Source: Pedobacter sp. ok626
GTDB taxonomy: Bacteria > Bacteroidota > Bacteroidia > Sphingobacteriales > Sphingobacteriaceae
NCBI RefSeq assembly: GCF_900100435.1
Contig: NZ_FNEX01000003.1
Span: 186,001-250,000, forward strand
DNA length: 64,000 nt
Direction of reading: 5' to 3'
The stretch's first letter is position 1; each line of letters begins with the position of its first letter. This document shows positions 1 through 8,942 of the stretch, piece after piece. The notes under the pieces are model-generated. The model had not been told where the DNA came from. It did no database searches and worked only from the letters and a program-made list of their open reading frames with translations. Position numbers and translations under genes: made by a program.

Positions 1-1068
1 CTAGCAGACCTTAAAAACAACCAATTCCACTATGCGCATGTTGGTGATACGCGCTTGTATTTGCTTCGCGACAGCTCTTTAATCAAAATATCTAAAGATC
101 AATCGTTTGTAGGTTTTATGGAAGATTCGGGCCGCTTAACCGAAGAACAGGCCATGCAACATCCAAAACGCAATGAAATCAATAAAGCTTTAGGCTTTCC
201 TGGAAACATTAACCTGCAGGAAGATTACATAGAAACAGGGAACTCTCCATTTTTACCCGGTGACCTGATCCTGCTTTGTAGCGATGGCTTATCGGATATG
301 GTGAATAAACAAAGCATCACCGAGCTGCTCTTAAAAGAAACTGAGCTAGAAGTAAAAGGCGTCGAGCTGATTGATGCGGCCAACAATAACGGTGGTAAGG
401 ACAATATTACGGTCGTGCTGGTTAAAAATGATAAAGCATCATTTGTGCATGAAGTCACCAAACCTGTAGCGCTTCCTAAAAAAAAGAAAGTAATACCAAC
501 CGTTCCAGAGACAATAATTCGGGAAGAACAAATCACAGCGCAGGAAAGTAAAGTTGCAAAGCTTAAGCAAGCAGGCTCAAAGAAAATGAGTGGCAAGACC
601 GTTCTACTTATTTTTATCGCTTTTGTGGCGCTGGCAGCCATAGCTTATCTTTTCTTCAAGCAATCATCTGGAGATATGGGCAACCAACCTTCTCCAACTG
701 TAGATTCTACAGCTTATGCAAAAAATGCACAAGCCATAAAATTGCAGGATACCTTAAACAAATTGACAGGAAATATTTTGATCCTGGATACTTCTGTTTT
801 TAAATCGCCCATACTGATTACCGAACCGATCAAAATAAACAGGGATAGCTTGTATTTGAAAGCGACTGGCAACATCACTATAAAAAGTGACTCTGGATAT
901 AATGGACAGCCTTTTTTAATTGCGCCCGGCAATAAAAGCACTTTACTGGAGAACTTTACTTTAGAGAATTTTGATGATGTGAGCGAGCTGCAACGAAAAG
1001 GCATATTGCTAAAAAATGTACAATTCATCAGGACAGAGGCTCCGGTGGCATTAAAACCAATTAAATAG
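1..1068 (+). CDS. PP2C-type protein phosphatase with membrane anchor (5' partial)
   Basis: The reading frame is open from base 1, so the N-terminus lies outside the window. The cytoplasmic part is the C-terminal portion of a PP2C domain: the motif HVGDTRLYLLRD near the edge, LLCSDGLSDM about residue 95, and the metal-binding GGKDNITVVLV about residue 135. A Lys/Pro-rich linker is followed by one membrane helix at about residues 200-220. The last ~135 residues should be periplasmic and look like a short beta-helix-type repeat fold (weak call). It is the first visible gene of a four-gene operon; only 4 bp separate its stop from the SEDS-PBP gene. The expected role is dephosphorylation of proteins phosphorylated by the kinase at 5880-7424. 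The phosphatase call is firm; its substrates are inferred from context. Confidence 0.9.
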   Translation, partial: LADLKNNQFHYAHVGDTRLYLLRDSSLIKISKDQSFVGFMEDSGRLTEEQAMQHPKRNEINKALGFPGNINLQEDYIETGNSPFLPGDLILLCSDGLSDMVNKQSITELLLKETELEVKGVELIDAANNNGGKDNITVVLVKNDKASFVHEVTKPVALPKKKKVIPTVPETIIREEQITAQESKVAKLKQAGSKKMSGKTVLLIFIAFVALAAIAYLFFKQSSGDMGNQPSPTVDSTAYAKNAQAIKLQDTLNKLTGNILILDTSVFKSPILITEPIKINRDSLYLKATGNITIKSDSGYNGQPFLIAPGNKSTLLENFTLENFDDVSELQRKGILLKNVQFIRTEAPVALKPIK

Positions 1069-1072
1069 CTAT

Positions 1073-4000
1073 ATGAACAAACAATCAATTACCATCCCCA
1101 ATAGAAAGGTTGAGCGTATTTTCTTACTGCTCATTACCCTGGTATTGGGTGCTTTGTTTGTTACGCTATACTTTGCTCAGCAGCAAAACTTCGAGGATGT
1201 ACATAAGCGACTGGCTGATGGTACAATGGTCAACATTAATGACGCTGAGCCCGGAAAACAAATTAAAAACCTGCTGAATAAGGGTTATTATTTTGAAGAT
1301 AAAAGGGATATCGACCTGATTCAAGATGTGGTTACTGACGGTATTCCCTTGTATAAGGGCGAAATTGACAACATTGGCGAGCTAAATAAACGTAAGTTTT
1401 TTGTCCCTGCCGACATTGCCTTTGCCGAAGGTGGAAAGAACTTTAAAGAACGGGTGATTGCTTCGCGCCTATTGTTGGGTTTTACCGGAACAGATTCTTT
1501 AAAATATAAAGAGGAACAAAAGCGACCGCAACAACTACCTGCCCAAAAGGATTTTGCTAAAGGTAGCTACGGGATCAGCGGAAAGATTATTGATACTGCA
1601 GGAAAGGCCGTATCTGGCGTATTGGTAAGGTTGCAAATGATCTTACCACAAGACACCGCATATACCGAAGTAGAAGTGGTTAATGATTTTATTGCCTATC
1701 TACGAACTGATGTAAATGGCACTTTTAACTTCCAACATCTACCTGATAATAAAGCCTATGGCGTACTTCCCTTAAAGCCAGGCTTTCAGTTCGGAAGATC
1801 TCAAGGATTAGAAGAATTGGACAAAGATGCGACCTTAAACTTCCGACAATCGCCGCATAGCATCAAGCTATTTTCGACCAGAGACTTTAAAATTCTTAAG
1901 AAAGAAAAATCGCTGATTGTACGGACACCAGAGGTTTATAACCAATGGTATTGGATCATTGCTGTTTCTTTTTTTGCAGGCTTCTTTTTCCTGCATTTCT
2001 TAATGACTGCTAAATATCCACAAGCCGATCAATTGATTCTACCCATCATCATGCTGATGACGGGCATCTCCTTCCTTACCCTGTTAAGTCTGCAGGACCC
2101 CTTAAGGGATCGTTTCCTCGCCAGAGACAGCCTTATTTTTTATGGCTTAGGAATTTTGAGTATTTGCATCATGCTCGCTATTCCGATGCGCAAATTCAAT
2201 GTAGATTCGCGCTGGTACAGGATGTTGCTGGTAAAAAATGTGTTTAGCAAGGCTAAAGGCTGGCAATGGGCAATAATGGCGCTATGCCTTCTAGGCTTGA
2301 CCATTGTTTTCGGCTCCGGACCAGAAGGCAGCGGCGTGAAAGTAAACTTGTTTAGTGTGCAGCCCAGTGAGATCGTAAAATATTCAATTATCTTGTTTCT
2401 GGCTGGCTTTTTTGCCTCCAACGAACGCTTTATCACCGAATATAGTAGCTGGCGTAAGCGTTGGTTCTTTTTCTCCTTTGCTTTGATCGCAATGGTGATT
2501 GCCATATTGATGTATTTGCTACTAGGCGATTTGGGACCAGCTATGGTGGTTTGTTTTACTTTTATCATCCTGTTCTCGTTCTCAAGGGGCGATTTTATGA
2601 TGATGCTTACTGCTATCATCATTTATGTATTTAGTGCCTGGTTCTTGAATGTTTGGATTGCCACGCTGGTAACTGCCTTATCGGTAGCGTTGATTATGGT
2701 GATCAATAAAAAGACCAGCGAATCGGCCATGATGATTGTGATGGTAATGGCTGCGTTTTTATTGATCGACCAGGTGCCTTATCTTGGTAAGCTAATTCCA
2801 GGTCCTGTAAACAGACTTACTGAACGTAAGTCAATTTGGCAAGATCCCTGGAACAATGAGGTTTATGGCGGAGATCAGGTGGCTAATGGTATCTGGGCAA
2901 TGGCCAGTGGTGGTATGAGTGGTCAGGGTGTTGGTCAGGCTTTTGCGAAAACCATTCCCGAAGCACATACCGATATGATTTTACCAGCCATAGGTGAAGA
3001 GTTTGGTGGCGCCGGCATTATAGGCATATTTATATTGTTCCTGATATTTTTACATCGATCCATTCTGATTGGTCGACAAACGGGGATGCCTTTCCTATTC
3101 TATTTAAGTGCAGGTGTAGGCATCAGTTTGTTTATACAGTTTTTATTGATTGCTGGGGGCTCAACTGGTGCGTTACCACTATCTGGTGTTGCATTGCCAT
3201 TTATCAGCTATGGCGGTTCATCATTAGTCGCCAATATGTTGGCAGCAGGATTTTTACTCGCGGTATCTATGGTTAAAGGCACAGAAGTGCAAATGGCCTA
3301 TATCACCAAGCAACAAGATAAGAACCTTGTTCCGGCCTTACTTGCAGCCACTGTAGCTATAGTATTACTTGGTATAACTGTATCTAACTACATTGTTGAC
3401 AATAAAAAATGGGTAGTTCAACCTGCATTGGTGGCCGACAAAAGTGGCGCCCGTATGTTTAGCTATAATCCACGTATTGCGATATTGATGAACAAGCTAG
3501 CCGCAGGTGACTTATACGACAGAAACGGGCGTATTTTGGCAACAAGCAAACCCGAACATATCAGAAAACAACAAAGAGTGCTTCATGCAGCAGGTGTTAG
3601 TTATGATCTGGATTCGGCCGAGCATAAGCGTGTTGACCGCTATTACCCTTTTGAAGAACAACTCTTCTTTTGGGTTGGGGACAACAATACGGGGGTATTT
3701 AATGGTAGCACCAATGGTTACTTTGCAGAATATGAGCATGCCGCAGAACTAAGGGGTTTTAAAACGCCAACAGTCTCCTTTAATACCCATGCGAATAAGT
3801 ATCATGAAGACCGTTTCTTACCTAGAGGGGTAAAGGAAATGACGGTAAGCAAAAGGGATTATGGAGCTCTTGCACCACTTTTACTATCAGGCATTAATAG
3901 TACTGAAGTAGAGTTATTTAAAAAACGGAATAGAGATGTAAAACTGACCATTGATGCTAGCTTGCAAACCAGCATTCAAAATACCATGGCTCAGGATACA

Positions 4001-5068
4001 GCTATTCAAAAAAGTAGAGTATCGGTAGTGATTATGGAAGATGCAACTGGTGACGTATTGGCTTCGGCAGTGTACCCCCTTCCTCCTATTAAAAACTGGG
4101 ATTTACTGAACATGCCCATCACCGAGCAAAATAAATTGGCTGGTTGGTATACTACTGCAGATTTAGGTTTTACTACAGCCACTCCTCCGGGATCAACGGC
4201 TAAAGTAGTGACGGCAATGGCAGCATTTAACAAATTAGGCCCTGATGCCGCTAAAAAGGTGTATACGGTAAGTATGGCTGAGCGTATCAGGACTAAAGGG
4301 ATTGAACCTGATGAAACTGGTCGTATTAATCTAGAAAGCGCATTGGTAAAATCGAACAATGTCTATTTCATTAAAATTGCTAATGAGGAGCATCTTCAAA
4401 ATGAAATGGCAACTTTATACTTGCAAACAGGTATGTTTTTAAGGGGAGTTGGTGGTTATTATTATGATAGAAATCCGAATAATGCTAAGCAGGAAGAGAA
4501 ATGGAGAGCATTATGGGAGAAGACGGAATTTAATACCAAGCCTAAATATGATCCTGCGCGTATTCGTAGGACAAGAGCCAAAGGAATATCGGGAATGGCC
4601 TGGGGACAGGGCGAACTGATTGCCACTCCTGCTTCGATGGCCCGGTTAATATCTGGCGTAGCCAATAAAGGTAAAATGATTGCCAACCGATACGTACTAA
4701 AAATCAGCGATTCAGTTACAGCTGTTAATCCTGTTATAAAAATTGCCAATGATCCACAATATGCAGAGCTGATCTCTGGTTATATGCTTAAGCAAAGTGA
4801 AAACAAAACTTACACACTTGGCCTAAAGGTTGCTGGAAAGACAGGAACGCCGGAAAGAATCTGGAAAGATGAAAAGATCAACGATGGCTGGTATACCTTC
4901 TTTGCACCAAGAGCAAATGGAAAAGGTAATGTGGTTGTTTGTATCCGGATAGAATCGACACGCGGATCCAGTAAGGCAGTAAAGCTAGCGGGGCAGCACG
5001 TGATCCCTGCCCTATTGAAACTAGGGTATTTGAGTAAGGAAAAGAAAGAAGTAAATACTTTAAAGTAG
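1073..5068 (+). CDS. SEDS (FtsW/RodA) glycosyltransferase fused to class B PBP transpeptidase
   Basis: A 1331-aa fusion of the two enzymes that polymerise and cross-link peptidoglycan. Residues 13-32 are a membrane helix. A periplasmic insert (~35-285) follows and contains a carboxypeptidase-regulatory-like beta-sandwich (about 165-235, GKIIDTAGKAVSG). Residues ~288-770 form the polytopic SEDS domain, with QPSEIVKYS, GDLGPAMV, AHTDMILPAIGEEFG (the conserved extracellular Asp is D634) and LPFISYGGSS. The PBP part begins about 800 with DLYDRNGRILA and has all three transpeptidase motifs: STAK (S1041, K1044), SNN (S1094) and KTGT (K1256). Both halves therefore look catalytically intact. In most bacteria these are two proteins (RodA-PBP2, FtsW-FtsI). 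The flanking phosphatase, FHA and kinase genes suggest phospho-signalling control of wall synthesis. Confidence 0.95.
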   Translation: MNKQSITIPNRKVERIFLLLITLVLGALFVTLYFAQQQNFEDVHKRLADGTMVNINDAEPGKQIKNLLNKGYYFEDKRDIDLIQDVVTDGIPLYKGEIDNIGELNKRKFFVPADIAFAEGGKNFKERVIASRLLLGFTGTDSLKYKEEQKRPQQLPAQKDFAKGSYGISGKIIDTAGKAVSGVLVRLQMILPQDTAYTEVEVVNDFIAYLRTDVNGTFNFQHLPDNKAYGVLPLKPGFQFGRSQGLEELDKDATLNFRQSPHSIKLFSTRDFKILKKEKSLIVRTPEVYNQWYWIIAVSFFAGFFFLHFLMTAKYPQADQLILPIIMLMTGISFLTLLSLQDPLRDRFLARDSLIFYGLGILSICIMLAIPMRKFNVDSRWYRMLLVKNVFSKAKGWQWAIMALCLLGLTIVFGSGPEGSGVKVNLFSVQPSEIVKYSIILFLAGFFASNERFITEYSSWRKRWFFFSFALIAMVIAILMYLLLGDLGPAMVVCFTFIILFSFSRGDFMMMLTAIIIYVFSAWFLNVWIATLVTALSVALIMVINKKTSESAMMIVMVMAAFLLIDQVPYLGKLIPGPVNRLTERKSIWQDPWNNEVYGGDQVANGIWAMASGGMSGQGVGQAFAKTIPEAHTDMILPAIGEEFGGAGIIGIFILFLIFLHRSILIGRQTGMPFLFYLSAGVGISLFIQFLLIAGGSTGALPLSGVALPFISYGGSSLVANMLAAGFLLAVSMVKGTEVQMAYITKQQDKNLVPALLAATVAIVLLGITVSNYIVDNKKWVVQPALVADKSGARMFSYNPRIAILMNKLAAGDLYDRNGRILATSKPEHIRKQQRVLHAAGVSYDLDSAEHKRVDRYYPFEEQLFFWVGDNNTGVFNGSTNGYFAEYEHAAELRGFKTPTVSFNTHANKYHEDRFLPRGVKEMTVSKRDYGALAPLLLSGINSTEVELFKKRNRDVKLTIDASLQTSIQNTMAQDTAIQKSRVSVVIMEDATGDVLASAVYPLPPIKNWDLLNMPITEQNKLAGWYTTADLGFTTATPPGSTAKVVTAMAAFNKLGPDAAKKVYTVSMAERIRTKGIEPDETGRINLESALVKSNNVYFIKIANEEHLQNEMATLYLQTGMFLRGVGGYYYDRNPNNAKQEEKWRALWEKTEFNTKPKYDPARIRRTRAKGISGMAWGQGELIATPASMARLISGVANKGKMIANRYVLKISDSVTAVNPVIKIANDPQYAELISGYMLKQSENKTYTLGLKVAGKTGTPERIWKDEKINDGWYTFFAPRANGKGNVVVCIRIESTRGSSKAVKLAGQHVIPALLKLGYLSKEKKEVNTLK

Positions 5069-5075
5069 ATATTAT

Positions 5076-5870
5076 ATGTTTAATCTATTTAACAAACGTA
5101 ATCCAGAGCCACTACAGGACGTAAAGGCCATTAGGGAGCAATTGCTAACGGCTATAAAACAGGAATTGCAAAAGCTTGAAGGTGGCGAAGGCAAACATAT
5201 TAAGGGCTTAGCATTGCTGATTGCTTGTTTACCGGCAGAAAAATTTATGTATGAATCAGCTGTGTTTGCAGAAGATGAAGGTAGGTTTAAGAATGAAATC
5301 CAACGTATAGTGGATGATTTCGCTATTGATCTGCCACAAAACTGGACCATGCAAATCAACTTTGTGGAGGAGCTGCCTACTGATGCTATAAAGTTGACCG
5401 GCATCAATGCTTCTCTTTACATCAGAACTCCCGAGCACGTAGTGGTTACCAAATCAAAAACTGCATACATTCGTACTTTGAATGGCGAATCAGAGAAAAT
5501 GCTTTATAAGATTGGTCCGGAAAACGGTAAAATCAATATCGGCAGAGAGCATAAGGTGCAGGTGAGCGATGGCTTTTTCCGCATCAATCACATTGCTTTT
5601 CCGGATGCGAGTGCAAATGAAGCTAATAAATTCATTAGCAGGCAGCATGCACATATTGAATGGGACAGCAATACTGGTTCTTTTCTTTTATTCGCAGATG
5701 AAGGTGGCATACCGCCAAGAAACAAGGTAAAGATCAGATCAGTGGGCGACCATAACCCTGTGAAATTGAATGTAGTAGAACTAGGTCATACCTTATTGGA
5801 AGGTGATCAGATTATTCTGGGTGAGCTTGCAGTTTTAGAATTTAGTTATAATGACGTTGATAATAATTAA
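5076..5870 (+). CDS. FHA-domain phosphothreonine-binding protein
   Basis: 264 aa, no signal peptide or membrane helix. The C-terminal ~120 residues are an FHA domain: the GR pair at 156-157, the phosphothreonine-contact motif SRQH at 188-191 with HIEW after it, and a final strand GDQIILGELAVLEF. The N-terminal ~115 residues are a separate alpha/beta region that I do not recognise. By position, though not by visible identity, it could correspond to the N-terminal domain of actinobacterial FhaA. The gene lies 7 bp after the SEDS-PBP gene and 9 bp before the kinase gene, so all are almost certainly co-transcribed. It is expected to bind kinase-phosphorylated threonines on the kinase itself or on a partner. 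Confidence 0.88.
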   Translation: MFNLFNKRNPEPLQDVKAIREQLLTAIKQELQKLEGGEGKHIKGLALLIACLPAEKFMYESAVFAEDEGRFKNEIQRIVDDFAIDLPQNWTMQINFVEELPTDAIKLTGINASLYIRTPEHVVVTKSKTAYIRTLNGESEKMLYKIGPENGKINIGREHKVQVSDGFFRINHIAFPDASANEANKFISRQHAHIEWDSNTGSFLLFADEGGIPPRNKVKIRSVGDHNPVKLNVVELGHTLLEGDQIILGELAVLEFSYNDVDNN

Positions 5871-5879
5871 TATTGTATA

Positions 5880-7424
5880 ATGAGTAAAGTTTTTACGATA
5901 ACGGAAGGATTAGAAAATCTTGGCGCTTTAAGTACAGGTGGTCAGGGTTCTGTTTATAAGGGTAAACGTGTGGGTACCATCATCACAGCTGTGAAGATTA
6001 TGCCTACCCCTATACATACAGAAAGTGAGGACGATAAGAACTTCATCAAATTTAAAAATGAGGTTGAGAAGCTGAAAAAGGTAAATGAGGTACCCAATCC
6101 AAATGTGGTAAAAATACTAGGTTCGGGGCTTACTGAGAGCGGCTCCTTCCCTTTTATAGAAATGGAATACATTGAAGGCCCCGACCTGGAAAAGCTTTTG
6201 ATGCCGCCACACAGCCCTATCTTTACCATCCATGAGGTAATTAAGCTGGCCGAGCAATTGGCCAATGCACTTGCCCATTGTCACCGTGTAGGTATTAAAC
6301 ATGGTGATATAAAAAGTAACAATGTAAAGTTCAATACCGATACTGGCAATTATGTTTTGTTAGATTTTGGTTTGGCTGTTATGTCTGATGAGCAACGCAG
6401 AACAAGCTTACGACATGCTGGTGCTGTAGAGTTTATGGCTCCAGAACAGCATGATGGTGAAATGTTTTTCCAGACGGATATATACAGCTATGGCATTATC
6501 CTTTATGAATTGCTTGCTGGTACCGTTCCTTTCCCGCTAATCAATAAGAACGAGAGCTCACGTAATCAGGTTATGCTTTCGCACATGGAAACTGCAGTTC
6601 CTGATTTGATGGCTTTACGCAGAAACCGTTTACCAGAAAGCTGGGATGCGGAAAAGAAGAAAAAAGAAATGAACGTTCCGCAATGGTTGTTGCAGGTGAT
6701 CAAGAAATGTTTGGAGAAGAGTCCTGAGAAGCGATATGCCAATGGTGCAGCCTTGCAAGATGCCATTATCCACCGTGGTGGAGACTTAGTAGCGCCTGCA
6801 GACGTGATTGCGGCTCCCACCCCTTTTTATCAGAAAGAAGGCAAATTTGCGGTAGCGCCTGTACCTGCTTCGGATAGTGTTAGCTTATCTAAACCGGTAT
6901 TTGCCATCATGATCTTGTCCATCGTTATATTAGGTATGCTTTCTGCCTACGGATTATTTATGAAAAGCGATGGTGAGAAACATCAAGCCATGCTGGATAC
7001 AGTAGCCCCTGCAAAAGTAGACACCAGCAGTATTGTGCAAGAGCATCATACCGATACCACTACACAGATTCAGCCTGTGGCTATTGATACAGCAGCACAA
7101 AAAGCGGAGATAGACAGTCTGAAAAAGGAATACGAAGCACAAATGGCCGCTGCTGCTAAGCAGGCGGAAGCAAAAGCTAAAGAGGCAGGAACTGTAATTG
7201 TGAGTGAAGGAAAGAAATATCAACTACCTAAAGGAGTAGTTGTTTTCTATGAAGCCGCGAATAGTACCTCCGCTAAAAATAGTGTATTGGGCTTATGGAA
7301 CAATGCGAAGTTTAATGTAATTGAAGAAGATAACGGCTTTATTTACGTGACACATACCAATAAAGATGGTCAGGTTACTAAGGGCTGGTTAAATAAAAAT
7401 GATCTTAAAGAAGTAAAGGAATAA
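5880..7424 (+). CDS. Transmembrane Ser/Thr protein kinase with C-terminal SH3-like domain
   Basis: 514 aa. The kinase domain spans residues ~10-300: a glycine-rich loop STGGQGSVYKG, the beta-3 lysine AVKIM (K39), a catalytic loop HGDIKSNN (H141, D143, K145, N148), LDFGLA (D162) and MAPEQ. The catalytic loop reads HGD rather than HRD, so it is a non-RD kinase and need not depend on activation-loop phosphorylation in the usual way. One membrane helix lies at ~339-361, then an Ala/Lys/Glu-rich predicted coiled coil (~390-430) and an SH3-like domain (~439-514). PknB-type kinases of Gram-positive bacteria carry PASTA repeats here; this one does not. It is the last gene of the operon; the hairpin downstream has its T-run on the other strand. 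Confidence 0.93.
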   Translation: MSKVFTITEGLENLGALSTGGQGSVYKGKRVGTIITAVKIMPTPIHTESEDDKNFIKFKNEVEKLKKVNEVPNPNVVKILGSGLTESGSFPFIEMEYIEGPDLEKLLMPPHSPIFTIHEVIKLAEQLANALAHCHRVGIKHGDIKSNNVKFNTDTGNYVLLDFGLAVMSDEQRRTSLRHAGAVEFMAPEQHDGEMFFQTDIYSYGIILYELLAGTVPFPLINKNESSRNQVMLSHMETAVPDLMALRRNRLPESWDAEKKKKEMNVPQWLLQVIKKCLEKSPEKRYANGAALQDAIIHRGGDLVAPADVIAAPTPFYQKEGKFAVAPVPASDSVSLSKPVFAIMILSIVILGMLSAYGLFMKSDGEKHQAMLDTVAPAKVDTSSIVQEHHTDTTTQIQPVAIDTAAQKAEIDSLKKEYEAQMAAAAKQAEAKAKEAGTVIVSEGKKYQLPKGVVVFYEAANSTSAKNSVLGLWNNAKFNVIEEDNGFIYVTHTNKDGQVTKGWLNKNDLKEVKE

Positions 7425-7455
7425 ATAGTACGGTCGTCGTGATGACGGATGTAGC

Positions 7456-7489
7456 AAAAAATAAGGGCAGTCTTTCGACATGCCCTTAT
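7456..7489 (-). terminator. Intrinsic terminator of hsp20
   Basis: A perfect 9-bp inverted repeat (ATAAGGGCA 7461-7469 / TGCCCTTAT 7481-7489) has an 11-nt loop. On the minus strand it is followed by a T-run, so it terminates hsp20. It may also act as a weak barrier for the kinase operon arriving from the left. Confidence 0.8.
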
Positions 7490-7512
7490 CACCTTAAAAA
7501 CAAACTAACCAA

Positions 7513-7947
7513 TTATGAAACTTTTATTTCTTTAGCAGCTGATTGTGAATCATCTTTTTTACCGATGGTAATGTTTAAAATACCATTGATATACTCAGCT
7601 GTAATTTTATCTCCATCTACACTTTCTGGCAACACAAATGATCTTGCGAAAGAAAAGTATTCAAATTCTTTTCTTGTGTAGTCTTTTTTCTCTTCGGTTT
7701 CACTAACCTTTTTCTCTGCCCAAACTGATAACGTATCTTTTTTCAAGTTAATTTGAAAATCTTCTTTTGTTAATCCTGGTGCAGCTAATTCAATCTTGTA
7801 ATCAACATCAGATTCTAAGATGTTGACTCCCGGCACTTTATTAACGGTCAAGTTTTTATTCAATGCTTCGCTAAACAATGAATCGAAAACATTGTTAAAA
7901 TAAGGTGCGGTGTTTCTGGTTCTGTTATTAAATTTTACTAGTGTCAT
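7513..7947 (-). CDS. Small heat-shock protein, Hsp20/alpha-crystallin family
   Basis: 144 aa, a usual length for the family. It is an ATP-independent holdase that binds unfolding cytoplasmic proteins. The N-terminal arm (~1-40) contains FNNVFDSLFSEAL. The alpha-crystallin domain follows (~42-135) with VDYKIELAAPGLTKEDF and the end-strand motif GILNITIGKK. The start is well supported by an unusually good Shine-Dalgarno sequence for this phylum, AGGAGA, about 8 nt upstream of the ATG. That is notable because most genes here lack one, and it suggests high translation. The gene is monocistronic and convergent with the kinase operon. Confidence 0.95.
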   Translation of the reverse strand: MTLVKFNNRTRNTAPYFNNVFDSLFSEALNKNLTVNKVPGVNILESDVDYKIELAAPGLTKEDFQINLKKDTLSVWAEKKVSETEEKKDYTRKEFEYFSFARSFVLPESVDGDKITAEYINGILNITIGKKDDSQSAAKEIKVS

Positions 7948-8034
7948 GTTTATTTCTCCTATCTTAAGCTTTTTATAAGTTTTTGTTTTTTATATATAAA
8001 TCCTTATTCAACTCCTGTACCAACCCTATTTATT

Positions 8035-8517
8035 ATGATTTTTAAGACATTTTGGCGTAAAAAAACTAAACATCAAGACAAAAAGGCAGAGCTAGCCGAA
8101 ACTTTAGACAGTTTTAAGTATAAAACTGCATTGGAAACCCGTTTTGCAGATTTCGATATGATGGGCCATGTGAACAATGCGGTATACTTTACCTACATGG
8201 AAATAGCCAGAGCTAAATACTGGAACCATGCAATTCAGTGGGACTGGAAAAAAACCGGAGTTGTAATCGCTCAGGCTTCGTTAGACTATATTTTACCCGT
8301 TTTTATAGAAGATAAAATCAGCACGTATGTACGGACGTCCAGAATTGGAAACAGTAGTTTCGACCTGGAATATATACTCGTAAAACTGGTACACGGTAAA
8401 GAAGAAATCTGTAACCGAGGTAAAACAACCTGCGTAGCTTTCAATTATGCGACCAAAAGCTCATTCCCAATACCAAAAGACGAACGGGAAAGAATGATTT
8501 CTTTTGAACAGCTGTAG
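8035..8517 (+). CDS. Acyl-CoA thioesterase, hotdog fold (4HBT/YbgC-like)
   Basis: 160 aa. The 4HBT signature is clear: RFADFDMMGHVNNAVYFTY at residues 36-54, with the probable catalytic aspartate D41, followed by a helix MEIARAKYW. The family hydrolyses short- to medium-chain acyl-CoA or acyl-ACP thioesters; the substrate cannot be told from sequence. A basic N-terminal extension of ~28 residues precedes the domain. The gene stands alone; its stop is 2 bp from the end of the convergent folB gene with no clear hairpin between them. Confidence 0.85.
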   Translation: MIFKTFWRKKTKHQDKKAELAETLDSFKYKTALETRFADFDMMGHVNNAVYFTYMEIARAKYWNHAIQWDWKKTGVVIAQASLDYILPVFIEDKISTYVRTSRIGNSSFDLEYILVKLVHGKEEICNRGKTTCVAFNYATKSSFPIPKDERERMISFEQL

Positions 8518-8519
8518 CC

Positions 8520-8891
8520 TTAAGCTTTATAACTCAACTGCACAAATGAGTGACCTACTTCCCCGGGCATAGGAGGATTTAACTTTCTTATGCCTACAGT
8601 AGCAGTTAGCACAAATGGATATGCATCAATGGTTCGATCGATTATGTTTTTGATTACTGTTTCGAGCATTTTTTGCGTATTGGCCATTTCTTCTAATATA
8701 ATGGTATTCAACACCTCATAATTTACGGTATGCTCCAAATTCTCGGTATCGCCAAAAGGTGTAAATTCTACCACAGCATCAACCATGAAATAAATACCAG
8801 TCAACTGCTCTTCCGGATAGTAGCCATGTAAGGCAAAACATTTAACATCTTTAAGTGCGACAGTCTGAATATAATTACGATCTTGGGGCAT
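8520..8891 (-). CDS. folB: Dihydroneopterin aldolase
   Basis: 123 aa, normal for FolB, which converts 7,8-dihydroneopterin to 6-hydroxymethyl-dihydropterin and glycolaldehyde in folate synthesis. Family marks are VALKDVKCFALHGYYPEE at the N-terminus (with the pterin-binding glutamate region), VNYEVL (active-site Tyr), LETVIKNI (Glu) and GIRKLNPPMPG (catalytic Lys). No other folate gene is adjacent. It is divergent from the acyl-CoA dehydrogenase gene, and the promoters of both must lie in the ~100 bp between them. Confidence 0.92.
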   Translation of the reverse strand: MPQDRNYIQTVALKDVKCFALHGYYPEEQLTGIYFMVDAVVEFTPFGDTENLEHTVNYEVLNTIILEEMANTQKMLETVIKNIIDRTIDAYPFVLTATVGIRKLNPPMPGEVGHSFVQLSYKA

Positions 8892-8942
8892 ATGGCAAAT
8901 ATTAATTTTAATAAGGTATTAACAGCCATACCTTGAAATTAG

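Noticed and set aside
3507..3752. 81-codon plus-strand frame inside the SEDS-PBP gene
   Set aside because: It lies in another frame of the PBP dimerisation domain, which has motif support; the product has no coherent composition.
7439..7681. 80-codon plus-strand frame over the hsp20 end
   Set aside because: It is antisense to the alpha-crystallin domain and contains the hsp20 terminator.
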